In this document: piece by piece, positions 36,276 to 47,310 of the stretch
How the letters are laid out: each line of letters opens with the position of its first letter
Numbering within the stretch: position 1 is the first letter of the stretch
NCBI RefSeq assembly: GCF_036924515.1
Contig: NZ_JAZHRR010000001.1
Span: 1,149,001 to 1,213,000 of the forward strand
Source: Bradyrhizobium sp. AZCC 1610
GTDB lineage: Bacteria; Pseudomonadota; Alphaproteobacteria; Rhizobiales; Xanthobacteraceae
Length of the DNA stretch: 64,000 nucleotides
Direction: 5' to 3'
Made by a program: the position numbers and the translations under genes
Notes under the pieces: generated by a model
Told to the model about the DNA's origin: nothing
The model's input: the letters and a program-made list of their open reading frames with translations, nothing else
The model's database searches: none

Positions 36276-37187
36276 ATGAGCAAGAAATCCTCGCAGCCGC
36301 TTGCGGATGAATTGAAGCCCTATGTCGCCCCGTTCCGCTACGACGGGTCAGGCGAATTTCACCTGAAGTCGCACAAGACCAACGAGAAGGGCGGGCTCGA
36401 CAAGGAAAAGGCGACCAGGATCATCGAGGCCAACCGCGAGCATCTCAACGATTTCCAAGAAAAGCTCTATGCGCAGGACCGCTGGTCGCTGCTGCTGATC
36501 TTCCAGGGCATGGACGCCGCCGGCAAGGATTCGGCGATCAAGAGTGTGTTCGAGGGCGTCAATCCGCAGGGCTGCGAGGTCACCTCGTTCAAGCAGCCTT
36601 CCACGAAAGAGCTCGACCACGATTTCCTGTGGCGCAGCATGATCGCGCTGCCCGAGCGCGGCCGGATCGGCATCTTCAATCGCTCTCATTACGAGGAATG
36701 CCTGGTGGTGCGGGTCCACCCGGAGATCCTCGCCAAGCAGAAAATGCCGCCGCAACTCGTGACCAAGGACATCTGGAAGGAGCGCTTCGAGGACATCTCC
36801 GCCATGGAGCGCTACCTCGCGCGCAACGGCACCGTGATTCTGAAATTCTTTCTCAACGTCTCGAAGGAGGAACAGCGTGAGCGCTTTCTCGAGCGGCTGG
36901 AGGAGCCTGCCAAGAACTGGAAGTTCTCGCTGGCCGACATCGGCGAGCGCAAGCTGTGGGCAAAGTATCAGGCCGCCTACCAGGACATGATCCGCCACAC
37001 CTCGACGCAGGCGGCCCCTTGGATCGTAGTCCCCGCCGACCACAAATGGTTCGCGCGCGTGGTGATCGGCTCGACGATCGTCGCAGCGCTGGACAGCCTC
37101 GACCTGCACTTCCCGAAAGTCGACAAGGCCGACCGCAGCGAGTTCAAACAGGTCCGCGAGGCGCTGCTGGCGGAGGGTAAGAAGTAG
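36276..37187 (+). CDS. ppk2: Polyphosphate kinase 2 family
   Basis: PPK2 enzymes transfer phosphate between polyphosphate and nucleoside mono- or diphosphates. The 303-residue single-domain protein has the Walker A motif GMDAAGKDS (residues 78-86), Walker B region GRIGIFNRSHYEE and the lid KNWKFSLADIGER. The stop codon TAG is the first triplet of a palindromic repeat, so the original C-terminus may have been altered. It is convergent with a CYTH-CHAD gene, a family also linked to polyphosphate. Confidence 0.9.
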   Translation: MSKKSSQPLADELKPYVAPFRYDGSGEFHLKSHKTNEKGGLDKEKATRIIEANREHLNDFQEKLYAQDRWSLLLIFQGMDAAGKDSAIKSVFEGVNPQGCEVTSFKQPSTKELDHDFLWRSMIALPERGRIGIFNRSHYEECLVVRVHPEILAKQKMPPQLVTKDIWKERFEDISAMERYLARNGTVILKFFLNVSKEEQRERFLERLEEPAKNWKFSLADIGERKLWAKYQAAYQDMIRHTSTQAAPWIVVPADHKWFARVVIGSTIVAALDSLDLHFPKVDKADRSEFKQVREALLAEGKK

Positions 37188-37267
37188 GATGGGTAGAGCG
37201 AAGCGAAACCCATCATTCATTCCAAGTGGCGCAAATAGATGGGTTTCGCTCGGCTCTACCCATCCTA
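37185..37267. repeat. Palindromic repeat with 15-bp perfect arms
   Basis: TAGGATGGGTAGAGC (37185-37199) pairs perfectly with GCTCTACCCATCCTA (37253-37267); an inner pair AAACCCATC / GATGGGTTT extends the hairpin. It includes the ppk2 stop codon and lies between convergent genes. Confidence 0.85.
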
Positions 37268-37286
37268 CGTGCTGATGACGACCGCA

Positions 37287-38801
37287 TCAGCCGGGTCCGG
37301 AAAGTTGGCGAAACGCACGCAGTTCCTTTGCAGCCGCTTTCATGAGAGGCCTTGCCTGTTCATCCTCGCGGCCAACGATGATGCCTGAAACAAAGGCGCG
37401 GGCGCGCCCGTCTTGCGGTGGCGCGTGGAGCGCGGCCTCTGCCGCCATCTTTCGATCCGCAATGAAGTCGTTGAGCGAGCCCAGCGCGTCCTGAATCTTC
37501 TTCGCATGTTTCGATAGACGTGCGAGTGCCTTTCGCTCGCGTTTGCTGCGGAATAGGCTTTCGAAGAACTCGGCCGCGTACCTGATCTTCTTCATCCTGA
37601 TCCGGAATTTGTGCCGCTCGGGCGCCGTCATCTCCTGCAGCTTCCCTGCGTCCTTGTGTGCGTTCCTGATGCGCCGATCCAGCACCCCTGTGGCGAAGTC
37701 GCCAAGCTCGCTGTTTGCGACGTCGGTCCGACCGTGCTGCGCCTCTATCCACTCGAGCGCATCGACGAGCAGCGCGCGGCATCTCGGCGAATCGACAGCC
37801 TTCCTGGCCCGCTCGAGCGCCTCGGCGCGTTTATCGGCAAATTGCTTCGCGATGGCTCTGCCGCCCCGCCGCGGTGTTATTTCGCGAGCGACAGGACCAA
37901 TCTTCTCCTCCAGGAAGACGTGGAGCTCGCGCGCGGGGGCAAGTTCGCTTGTCAGCCACCTGAGTTCTGCCTTGATCTCTTCGGTTTTCGCGTCGGGCAA
38001 TGCCTTCGAAAACAGCGAAATGGCGGCACGCAAGCGGCGCAAGCCTACGCGCATCTGATGTACGCCTTCCGGATCAAGGTTACGGATGGCATCAGCGTTT
38101 CCGGAAAAATGGCGAAGCGCGGAGCGGGCGATGGCTCGGAAACCCTCGATTACGCTCATCCGCTTCTCAAGCTCGATCGGTTCGGCGAACACAGCTTGAG
38201 CGCCCTTGCCGTTGATCAGATCGTAGCCAAGGTCTGCCTTCGCTCTCAAACAGAGCTCGGCCGCGAGCTTTCGCTCCAGCGCCTTCGCGACGCGAAACAG
38301 ATCCCTTTGCTGGACCTTTTTTCAATTCGAGTTCAACCTCCTCGATGCGGCTTGTCCGCCCCGCCGCAGTGATCTTGCCGTGATCAATGGCAAGCTCCAG
38401 CTCGCTCCGTCTGGTGCGGACCGGCAGGGCGATGCGATGCACCGAGGTCTCGAAGATCGGTTTCAACTTGCGCCGCAGCTTGTTCGAGGCCAGCCGCTCC
38501 AGCGGCGTGCCGTTTGCCTCCCCAAGATCGGGAGTGCGACCTTTTATTTCGGTTTCCCACTCGCCGCGGCCGAACTGCGTGCCGGACGTCTTCTTGATCG
38601 TTTGTACGTGCTTGCCGTCCGTTTGCCTCACCCGGAGCAGAAGCCCGCGCCGCTTCAGCTTCTGCTTCGGTGTGTCGAAATAGTCGACAGCAGGTCGCTC
38701 TCCGAACGCTTGCCAATCTTGCAGCCGGGCACCGCCAATCTGGAAGATGCCCCAAGATTGCGCTTCGGCAACTGGAACTTGATTTCAGTCTCAACGCCCA
38801 T
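37287..38801 (-). pseudogene. CYTH-CHAD protein gene with two frameshifts
   Basis: From ATG 38801 the reverse strand encodes a CYTH start (MGVETEIKFQLP). The frame breaks near 38681-38686, where one base is missing before YFDTPKQKLKRRGLLLRVRQ. It breaks again near 38303-38305, where one G is extra after EEVELELKKGPAK. The CHAD domain then reads to 37287 (EGVHQMRVGLRRLRAAISLF and its basic helices). CYTH domains often hydrolyse triphosphate and CHAD binds polyphosphate. Restored, it would be a protein of about 500 residues. It is a pseudogene or has sequence errors; the CHAD part could still be made alone from 38249. Confidence 0.82.
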
Positions 38802-39041
38802 TTGATGCTCGCCTGAAGGAGCGGGCTGATTTTGGTGCTTGCAAGCTGATAACGCCGGAAGGCGTTTCCGGGTGCCGACCTTCCGCATCCAAACTTGCCT
38901 GGTCGTTAGGTCACCCCTCCTGACCATCTTTTGGCATTGCGGCCGGCCATAATTCTCGTCTAGAACGGCCTCTGGGCGCGCTCCCGGCAACGAACCGTCA
39001 ATGGTTTTGGCTGAGGATTTGGCCGTTCAAAGGGTCTGGCA

Positions 39042-39164
39042 ATGCTGATTCGCAGCAAAGAGTACGGAGTTCGGGGTGGAGCGGCCAAGGCTGCCCCCGC
39101 GATTCCGGCTGCGTCCGCGCCCACCCTCCTTCTTGGCGGGCTTCTGCTTCTTATCGGCCCCTGA
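39042..39164 (+). CDS. Leucine-rich leader peptide of leuA
   Basis: This 40-codon frame starts at ATG 39042 and ends with LLLGGLLLLIGP before TGA 39162-39164. Seven of its last twelve codons are Leu, as expected for a leucine-sensing attenuator ahead of leuA (start 39270). The rest of the 468-base gap (38802-39041) holds nothing I recognise. The frame and its position are seen; control by leucyl-tRNA charging is inferred. Confidence 0.7.
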   Translation: MLIRSKEYGVRGGAAKAAPAIPAASAPTLLLGGLLLLIGP

Positions 39165-39246
39165 GGGCCGTCTGGGCGGTTTGCGCCTGGGCACTCAGGG
39201 GTTCGCGCGGGATCACCAGACCCTTCAGCGCCCGAGAAGCGGCGCT
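39158..39246 (+). promoter_or_regulatory. Hairpins between leader peptide and leuA
   Basis: CCCCTGAG (39158-39165), which contains the leader stop codon, pairs perfectly with CTCAGGGG (39194-39201). A second hairpin AGCGCC / GGCGCT (39227-39232 with 39241-39246) lies just before the ribosome site AAAAGGAA. No T-tract follows, so control may act on translation or through Rho. Confidence 0.5.
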
Positions 39247-39269
39247 ACCACCCAAAAGGAACTTTGCAG

Positions 39270-40829
<1,560 letters not shown>

Positions 40830-40857
40830 AGCTTCGCGCTCGTCAACGGGCTAACGA

Positions 40858-40886
40858 AACGCGGTGCCACAAGTGCCGCGTTTTTT
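40858..40886 (+). terminator. Rho-independent terminator after leuA
   Basis: AACGCGG (40858-40864) pairs with CCGCGTT (40876-40882), followed by a run of T to 40886. It lies 29 bp after the leuA stop. Confidence 0.8.
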
Positions 40887-40935
40887 CTTTGCATTGGCCT
40901 CTCCACGTCATTGCCTGCGATAGCGAGGCAATCCA

Positions 40936-40973
40936 GCCAGCGCGACATGCCGTCGGTGGTCGCGGCGAGCTGA
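40936..40973 (+). pseudogene. Short relic of a foreign leuA 3' end
   Basis: GCCAGCGCGACATGCCG is identical to the leuA tail, then nine differing bases, then GCGGCGAGCTGA, again as in leuA. In the leuA frame it encodes RQRDMPSVVAAS and a stop, against RQRDMPAQAAS in the intact gene, so it looks like the end of another leuA allele. It joins a CATTGCCTGCGATAGCGAGG repeat fragment at about 40906-40935. The rest of the gap to 41135 holds nothing else. Confidence 0.7.
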
Positions 40974-41135
40974 TCGCTCGACAAGCTCATCTCATTCCGA
41001 GACGGTCCGAAGGACCGGCGCCGGAACTATGGCCCGGAGCCGAACCGGCCTCTTTCGGAATTCCTGCAACCGGCAAAGATACCTTTGGAGCATACGTTCG
41101 ATCTGGTAGAGTCCACACCAGCCAGGAGAAAGGCC

Positions 41136-44100
41136 GTGGACGAGCTGGAGCGCTGGCTAGTGCCGCTTGGTCTGGTGCAACTCGCACCCGCGTTGCGGGC
41201 GAACGATGTAGATCTCAAGATCCTGCCCGAGCTGAGCGAGGCGGACTTGGAGAAGCTCGGTCTCTCGCTTGGCCAGCGCAAGAAGTTGCTGAAGGCGGCC
41301 GCATGCCTGCCGCAGCCCGCAACATTGGCAGGTCCGAGCGCGACGCCGGCTTCAACCGTGAGTGCCGTCTCCTCAGCCGAACGGCGGCAGCTCACGGTGA
41401 TGTTCTGCGATCTCGTCGGCTCGACCGCGCTATCGGCTGCTCTTGACCCCGAAGACCTGCGAGAGGTGATTGGCGCGTATCACCGCTGCGTCGCCGAGAC
41501 GGTATCCCGCTTCGACGGCTTCATCGCCAAGTACATGGGCGATGGCGCACTGCTCTATTTCGGCTACCCGCAGGCGCATGAGGATGATGCCGAGCGAGCG
41601 GTGCGCGCAGGTTTGGCGCTCATCGACGCCGTCGACCAGCTGAAAACATCCGAGCGTCTTCGGGTTCGCATCGGCATCGGGACCGGGCTGGTCGTGGTCG
41701 GCGATCTCATTGGCTCGGGCGAGGCACTGGAACGCGCCGTGGTGGGTGAGACGCCCAACCTCGCGGCGCGCCTGCAGGCACTTGGCGAGCCGAACACCAT
41801 TGTCGTCGGTCCCATGACGCGCCACCTCTTGGGCGATCTTTTCGAGTACCGCGATCTCGGCGCGGTCGCGATGAAAGGCTTCCCGCAGCCGGTCCATGCC
41901 TATCAGGTGCTCCGGTCGAGCGCCGTCGAGAGCCGGTTTGAAGCCTTCCATTCGGCCGGTCTGACCCCGCTGGTCGGCCGCGAGGAAGAGCTCGAACTGA
42001 TGCTGCGCCGGTGGCAGCGCGCGACCTCTGGGGAGGGACAGGTGGTGCTGCTCTCGGCGGAGCCCGGGGTCGGGAAATCGCGACTCGTGGCGGCCCTCCA
42101 GGAGAAGCTGCAAGCTGAACCGTACTCGCGCCTGCGCTGCTTCTGCTCGCCGCACCACCAGGGCAGCGCTCTGTACCCCGTCATCAAGCAACTGGAGCGG
42201 GCGGCCGGGTTCACCGGGGATGACCCACCGGCGGTCAGGCTCGACAAAATCGAGGCGCTGTTAACGACCGCAGCGACCGCCGCCGAAGACATGCCGCTAT
42301 TGGCCGAGCTGCTGTCGTTGCCCTCCGACCGCTATTGCCCGGTATCGCTCAGTCCGCCGGCGAAGAAGGAGCGCACGCTTCAGGCGCTGGCCCGGCAAGT
42401 AGAGGACCTATCTCGGCGCAAACCCGTGCTGTGGGTCTTTGAAGATGTGCACTGGATCGACCCGACTTCGCTCGAGCTCCTGCATATGACGGTCGATCGC
42501 GTGCAGCAACTGCCGGTGCTGCTACTGCTCGCCTTCCGACCGGAGTTCTCGCCACCGTGGATCGGCCAGCCGCACGTCACGATGCTGGCGCTCGGTCGCT
42601 TGAACCGGCGTGACACCGCAGCCCTCGTGCAGCGGGTGGTTGGCGACAAAGTGCTGCCCAGCGCGGTCGTGCACGAGATCATCGACCGCACGGACGGCGT
42701 GCCGCTGTTCGTCGAGGAACTTACCAAGGCTGTGCTGGAAGCGGGAGCCGAAGGGGATGCCAAGGCCGTGCTTTCGCGAACCTCGCCGGGTTCAATCGCC
42801 GTCCCGGCTACCCTGCACGCCTCGCTCCTGGCCCGTCTCGACCGTCTCAGTCCGGAAGCAAAAGAAATCGCCCAGAACGGCGCCGCCATTGGCCGGGAGT
42901 TCACCGACGACCTGATACGGACCGTGTCGCCGCTGCCCGAAGCGCCCTTGCAGTCGGCTCTCGAACAGCTCGCCGCATCACAGCTGATTTTCCGTCGTGG
43001 TTCATCGGCTTACAGCTTCAAGCATTCCCTCGTTCAGGATACCGCCTACGGCACGTTGTTGCGCGGCAAGCGGCAAGCACTGCACGCGCGCATCGCCCGG
43101 GCGCTCGAGGAGAAGTTCCCGGACATTGTGGCTACCCAGCCAGAGATGCTGGCGCACCACTTCACCGAAGCTGACCTCACGGAAAACGCTGTTACCTACT
43201 GGCGCAAGGCTGGCCAGCGCGCGGCCGAGCGCTCGGCACACGCGGAGGCGATCGCCCATCTCCGCAAGGGGCTGATGCTCGTCGATCGGGTCGCCGAGCC
43301 TGCGGAACGCGCCCGCCGCGAACTTGACCTGCAGCTCGTGCTTGCGCCGGTGCTGATCAGCACCAAGAGCTGGTCGGCACCGGAGGTGGAGCAAGTCTAC
43401 CTGCGTGCCCGTGACCTATGCCGGCAAGTCGGCGATGTGGCGCAGCTCTTTGCCGTGAGCTGGGGGTTGTGGCTCGTTTACCAGCAACGCTGCGAGTTTA
43501 AGACGGCTCGCGATCTGCTGGACGAGCTGTTCGCACTCGCGCGGCAGAGCACAGATCCGGCACTCCTCCTGCAGGCGCACCATGCCGCATGGACAACCCT
43601 TCTCAATCTCCCGGATCTGACCGCGTGCAGGGCGCATATCGAGGCGGGATTGGCGCTCTATCGGCCGGACGCGTACCGTGCCCATAAATTCCTCTATGGC
43701 AGCCACGACGCGGCTGTTTGCAACCGATACACTGCGGCGGCCGCGCTGTGGCCGCTTGGCTTCCCCGAGCAGGCGCTTGCCGCTGCGCGCGAAGCTGTGA
43801 GCATGGCCCGGGAGCTGTCGCATCCTTTCAGCCTTGTTCTCGCGCTTGTGTTCGCGGCGATGATCTACCAGCATCGGCGGGAAGCGGAGCCGACCCGGGA
43901 GCAAGCGGAAGCCGCGATCGCAGTGTGCGCCGAGCACGGCATCGCACCGCACTTGAAGGCAGCTGGGAGCATCTTGCGAGGCTGGGCAATGGCGGCACGC
44001 GGGCAAGCTGTGGAAGGGATTGCGGAGGTTCGCGGCGGTCTCGCCGCCGTCGAGCCGACGGCTGTGCGCATCCGTCGACCCTATCATCTCGCGCTGCTGG

Positions 44101-44480
44101 CTGAAGCTTCGGCATGGGCCGGAGAAACTGAGCAAGGGTTGACTGCGCTGGCCGAGGCTGCGGCTGCTGTCGAGGAGACCGGTGAGCGGCGATGGGAGGC
44201 GGAAATCTGTCGCTTGAGTGGGGAGCTGACGGTGGCGAGGCAAGGCGGCGAGCGGACCGAAGCGGAAGCGTGCCTTCGGCGTGCGCTTGAGGTGGCCGGT
44301 CGCCAGAGCGCCAAGGCCCTGGAACTGCGCGCTACCGCCAGCCTGGCCCGGCTCTGGCGTGACCAGGGCAAGCCGCAGCAGGCCCATGATCTCCTCGCGC
44401 CGGTCTATGGCTGGTTCACGGAAGGTTTCGACACGCCCGATCTGCGGGAGGTCAGGGCGCTGCTTGATGCGCTCCGGTGA
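41136..44480 (+). CDS. SAM-domain / class III nucleotidyl cyclase / AAA-ATPase / TPR signalling protein
   Basis: The 1114-residue protein has an N-terminal SAM domain (about 1-58; LERWLVPLGLVQLAPALRAN), then a class III adenylate/guanylate cyclase domain (about 85-260; MFCDLVGSTALS with metal ligand D92, and KYMGDGALLYFG). An AAA/STAND-like ATPase follows (Walker A AEPGVGKSRL, Walker B VLWVFEDVHWIDP), then a long TPR-like helical C-terminus. It probably makes cAMP in response to an unknown signal sensed by the TPR region. I chose GTG 41136, with AGGAG upstream; a TTG at 41085 is weaker. It is flanked by leuA 3' ends, suggesting acquisition. Confidence 0.85.
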   Translation: MDELERWLVPLGLVQLAPALRANDVDLKILPELSEADLEKLGLSLGQRKKLLKAAACLPQPATLAGPSATPASTVSAVSSAERRQLTVMFCDLVGSTALSAALDPEDLREVIGAYHRCVAETVSRFDGFIAKYMGDGALLYFGYPQAHEDDAERAVRAGLALIDAVDQLKTSERLRVRIGIGTGLVVVGDLIGSGEALERAVVGETPNLAARLQALGEPNTIVVGPMTRHLLGDLFEYRDLGAVAMKGFPQPVHAYQVLRSSAVESRFEAFHSAGLTPLVGREEELELMLRRWQRATSGEGQVVLLSAEPGVGKSRLVAALQEKLQAEPYSRLRCFCSPHHQGSALYPVIKQLERAAGFTGDDPPAVRLDKIEALLTTAATAAEDMPLLAELLSLPSDRYCPVSLSPPAKKERTLQALARQVEDLSRRKPVLWVFEDVHWIDPTSLELLHMTVDRVQQLPVLLLLAFRPEFSPPWIGQPHVTMLALGRLNRRDTAALVQRVVGDKVLPSAVVHEIIDRTDGVPLFVEELTKAVLEAGAEGDAKAVLSRTSPGSIAVPATLHASLLARLDRLSPEAKEIAQNGAAIGREFTDDLIRTVSPLPEAPLQSALEQLAASQLIFRRGSSAYSFKHSLVQDTAYGTLLRGKRQALHARIARALEEKFPDIVATQPEMLAHHFTEADLTENAVTYWRKAGQRAAERSAHAEAIAHLRKGLMLVDRVAEPAERARRELDLQLVLAPVLISTKSWSAPEVEQVYLRARDLCRQVGDVAQLFAVSWGLWLVYQQRCEFKTARDLLDELFALARQSTDPALLLQAHHAAWTTLLNLPDLTACRAHIEAGLALYRPDAYRAHKFLYGSHDAAVCNRYTAAAALWPLGFPEQALAAAREAVSMARELSHPFSLVLALVFAAMIYQHRREAEPTREQAEAAIAVCAEHGIAPHLKAAGSILRGWAMAARGQAVEGIAEVRGGLAAVEPTAVRIRRPYHLALLAEASAWAGETEQGLTALAEAAAAVEETGERRWEAEICRLSGELTVARQGGERTEAEACLRRALEVAGRQSAKALELRATASLARLWRDQGKPQQAHDLLAPVYGWFTEGFDTPDLREVRALLDALR

Positions 44481-44490
44481 CGCTCCTGTG

Positions 44491-44637
44491 GTGTCAATCC
44501 ATGAGGGACGTTCGATGACCGCGCGCGACGCCGCCGATCCGGATACGCTGGTCGCCTCGGCAAAAGCCTATCTCGGTGCGCTGAACAAGATCGTCATGAA
44601 GCGCCAGCGCGACATGCCGGCACAGGCGGCGAGCTGA
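44491..44637 (+). pseudogene. Second copy of the leuA 3' end
   Basis: In the leuA frame this encodes IHEGRSMTARDAADPDTLVA and the rest of the LeuA C-terminus, stopping at 44637. The last 105 bases (44533-44637) are identical to 40725-40829. The bases before that are diverged and carry one extra codon relative to leuA. It begins about 11 bases after the cyclase stop, so the cyclase gene is bracketed by leuA ends. Confidence 0.9.
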
Positions 44638-44649
44638 GGTCAGCCCCTT

Positions 44650-44685
44650 GTCATTCCGGGGCCCTTCGGGCTGCCCCGGAATGAC
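44650..44685. repeat. Short palindromic repeat
   Basis: GTCATTCCGGGG pairs with CCCCGGAATGAC around a GCCCTTCGGGCTG loop. It is the same family as 13244-13279 and follows the duplicated leuA end. Confidence 0.75.
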
Positions 44686-44790
44686 GTCGGTGGGTAGCTC
44701 TGCCAAAAGCGTGCACCGTTAGACTGACGCAGGTCAGCCGGACGCCTCGATTCATGTCATCTTGGCGAGATCGGCGACCGTCTTGCTTTA

Positions 44791-45075
44791 CTAGTGCAGG
44801 CGGTGCCTGGAACGAAGCTGGCTGTTCGAACCGGCTGCGTCCCGCCGATGCTCCGCGTGCGGCGTTGTCGATCCCTGTGCGATTTCCTGCAATGCGCGAC
44901 GGCCAACGGCCTCCAGGCCGCTGAGCGTCGTGTTGCCTCTCTTCGCGGCTTGAACCAGTTTCTGCGCAACGTATTTCCGCGTTGCGTGATCACCGCCGCT
45001 GTTCGGCAGCCCGCGACAGACATTCTCGAGCACGACATCCATACTGGCGATGGTGCGCTCATCCAGCTTTGTCAT
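44791..45075 (-). CDS. Small conserved-looking protein, unknown function
   Basis: The 94-residue protein starts MTKLDERTIASMDVVLENVC. The first ~67 residues (through TRKYVAQKLVQAAKRGNTTL and LEAVGRRALQEIA) resemble a family of short helical proteins I recall from rhizobia, with no assigned function. The tail is Arg/His/Ser-rich and may be a readthrough extension. No signal peptide or membrane segment is seen. Confidence 0.55.
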   Translation of the reverse strand: MTKLDERTIASMDVVLENVCRGLPNSGGDHATRKYVAQKLVQAAKRGNTTLSGLEAVGRRALQEIAQGSTTPHAEHRRDAAGSNSQLRSRHRLH

Positions 45076-45309
45076 GGCAATGGCTCCAAAATACCGGTTA
45101 CTCAATAGATCCGGCCGACCGTTCCGTTCACGTGAAAGAAGGATAGCCGGGCAATACGCGTGCTATGATTTGGGCAAGTGACGCAATTGACTGTCCACTG
45201 CCCGACATTATTTTCATTTTATTGCAAGGTCGCGAACTGAGCCCGGACCAGCGAGGGAAAGCGCGTCCAATGTGATGGGAGCCGTGGCGGGCGGTGTTCT
45301 TTGATCGCA

Positions 45310-45960
45310 ACCGAGGGCCGCCAAAGCGGACACTTCGCTTTTATCAACCTACGGCTGCAAACTGATTTGCCTTTCCTGCACGCGCAATCTCGCGTGCATG
45401 CGTGCGACGGACTGGCCCGACAGGCAAATCACTTCTGATTTTCCGAAAGCGCGTCAAGCCCAGGAATCAAAAATATTCCGCTTTCGTTCTCACCCAAATC
45501 ATCGGCATAACTCCGCCCGTCTCACGGCAGATGAGGGGCGCTTCGCGATCGTTACGAACGTGCGGTGAGATGCGATGGACGCTGATGGCGCGCTAGACGT
45601 ACGCGCCGGAAGCGTACGGCGAAGTCGTGTGGTTCGGGCGCCGCGGTGCTGGCGCTAAGCGTGCGATAAGAAGCGCAGGCGACGGAGGCAAGAAAGCCGT
45701 TCTCCGAGAAGAGCACGAAGTAAGCCGTAAAGCCATTGCGCAGGGAAGGCCGGAATGCTCCCGCTGCCCTGTATGCTCGTGTGCACTTTTGTTTGCGCAA
45801 ATCGCACGCGAGACCGCGGGTGCAGCAAGCACCCGGTCTTCCCTGCGCCCTCTGAGCAAGAGGGCGGGAAGTTCTCCAGCAAACCTCGGACGCAATGCGC
45901 CGCGAGATCGCGAAACTATATCCACCGTCATTGCGAGCCGTTGGCTCGCAATGACGGTGA
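45310..45960. repeat. Degenerate Bradyrhizobium-type intergenic repeat block
   Basis: This block fills most of the gap 45076-46149. It includes an inverted repeat TGATTTGCCT / AGGCAAATCA (45363-45372 and 45422-45431), the sequences CTCACGGCAGATGAGGGGCG and CGCAAATCGCACGCGAGACC, and a palindrome around CGTCATTGCGAGCCGTTGG near 45925-45958. I recognise this as a repeat copied in many Bradyrhizobium/Rhodopseudomonas genomes. Open frames across it look like by-products. 45961-46149 holds the promoter region of the TRAP operon. Confidence 0.7.
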
Positions 45961-46149
45961 AAGGCCGCGGCGTACTAGATCGGGCTGGCGGACGCAATGT
46001 TGCGTTTTGCACTGCAGCAAAGGTTTCGCGAGAGCACCCTTCTAACGGGCAATGGCAATTCGGCTGGCTTGTCTATATTGGTGCAACTGGCATGCAAGCT
46101 TCGGAACCCGCGTTCACGCGCTCCGGGGAAATAAATAACGGGAGGAAAT

Positions 46150-47151
46150 ATGCGCAAGCTGATTTTGGCCGCGGCATCGATCGCGGCATTGACTCTGGCT
46201 GGACCTGCTGCGGCGCAATCGCCGATCGTGATCAAGTTCAGCCATGTGGTGGCGACCAATACGCCGAAGGGGCTGGCGGCCGAGAAATTCAAGGAACTGG
46301 CCGAGAAATACACCGCCGGCAAGGTCAAGGTCGAAGTCTATCCGAACTCGCAGCTCTACAAGGACAAGGAAGAGCTGGAGGCGCTGCAGCTCGGCGCGGT
46401 GCAGATGCTGGCCCCCTCGAACGCCAAGTTCGGGCCGATCGGCGTCAAGGAGTTCGAGGTGTTCGATCTGCCGTACATCCTCCCCGACCTGAAGACGCTG
46501 CGCAAAGTCACCGACGGACCGCTCGGCACCAGGCTGCTGAAACTGCTTGATGCCAAGGGAATGACCGGTCTCGCGTACTGGGACAACGGCTTCAAGATGA
46601 TGAGCGCCAACAAGAAGCTGGTGGCGCCCGCGGACTACAAGGGCCTGAAGTTCCGCATTCAATCGTCGAAGGTGCTGGAGGCGCAGTTCCGCACGCTCGG
46701 CTCGATCCCGCAGGTGATGGCGTTCTCCGAAGTCTATCAGGCGCTGCAGACCGGCGTGGTGGACGGCCAGGAGAACACCTGGTCCAATATCTACACCCAG
46801 AAAATGCATGAAGTGCAGAAGTACATCACCGTCACGAACCACGGCTATATCGGCTACATCGTGGTGGTGAACAAGAAATTCTGGGATGGCATTCCGGCGG
46901 ATATTCGCACCGAGCTGGACAAGGCCATGAAGGAGGCCACCGCCTACGGCAATGGTCAGTCGGCGAAGGAAAACGACGACGCGCTTGCGGAGATCAAGAA
47001 GACCGGCAAGAGCGAAATCGTGTTGCTGACGCCGGAGCAGGACTCAGCGATGCGCAAGGCGCTCGAACCGGTTTACCAGGATGTGGCCAAGCGCGTCGGT
47101 CAGCCCCTGATCGACGAATTCCTCAAGGAGACGAGGGGCGCGACGAACTAA
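46150..47151 (+). CDS. dctP: TRAP transporter substrate-binding protein
   Basis: The 333-residue periplasmic receptor has a signal peptide ending AGPAAAQS. The DctP fold follows (IKFSHVVATNTPKGLAAEKF, VEVYPNSQLYKDKEELEAL, GLKFRIQSSKVLEAQFR, with the carboxylate-binding arginine in the last). C4-dicarboxylates are the closest known substrates, but other organic acids are possible. GGGAGG lies before ATG 46150. A hairpin follows, then the membrane subunits. Confidence 0.92.
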   Translation: MRKLILAAASIAALTLAGPAAAQSPIVIKFSHVVATNTPKGLAAEKFKELAEKYTAGKVKVEVYPNSQLYKDKEELEALQLGAVQMLAPSNAKFGPIGVKEFEVFDLPYILPDLKTLRKVTDGPLGTRLLKLLDAKGMTGLAYWDNGFKMMSANKKLVAPADYKGLKFRIQSSKVLEAQFRTLGSIPQVMAFSEVYQALQTGVVDGQENTWSNIYTQKMHEVQKYITVTNHGYIGYIVVVNKKFWDGIPADIRTELDKAMKEATAYGNGQSAKENDDALAEIKKTGKSEIVLLTPEQDSAMRKALEPVYQDVAKRVGQPLIDEFLKETRGATN

Positions 47152-47165
47152 AACAATAGTGCTGA

Positions 47166-47195
47166 AGGGCTTCCGTGCGTCGGCGCGGAAGCCCT
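47166..47195 (+). terminator. Strong hairpin after dctP
   Basis: AGGGCTTCCG (47166-47175) pairs perfectly with CGGAAGCCCT (47186-47195). Only a short T-poor stretch (CTTATTG) follows. It may allow partial readthrough, giving more receptor than membrane subunits. Confidence 0.7.
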
Positions 47196-47310
47196 CTTAT
47201 TGTCCGAACTATGCTATCAGTATGTGGGGGGACTGCGGCCGCAACGGGCGCAGCCAGGAATAGCGCAGGGCAGGCCGTGACAAAGGGGCCGGCCTTTCAG
47301 GGGGAAGTTG

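Noticed and set aside
45627..46550. Forward open frame of 307 codons running from the repeat block into dctP
   Set aside because: It covers a non-coding repeat and then reads dctP in the wrong frame.
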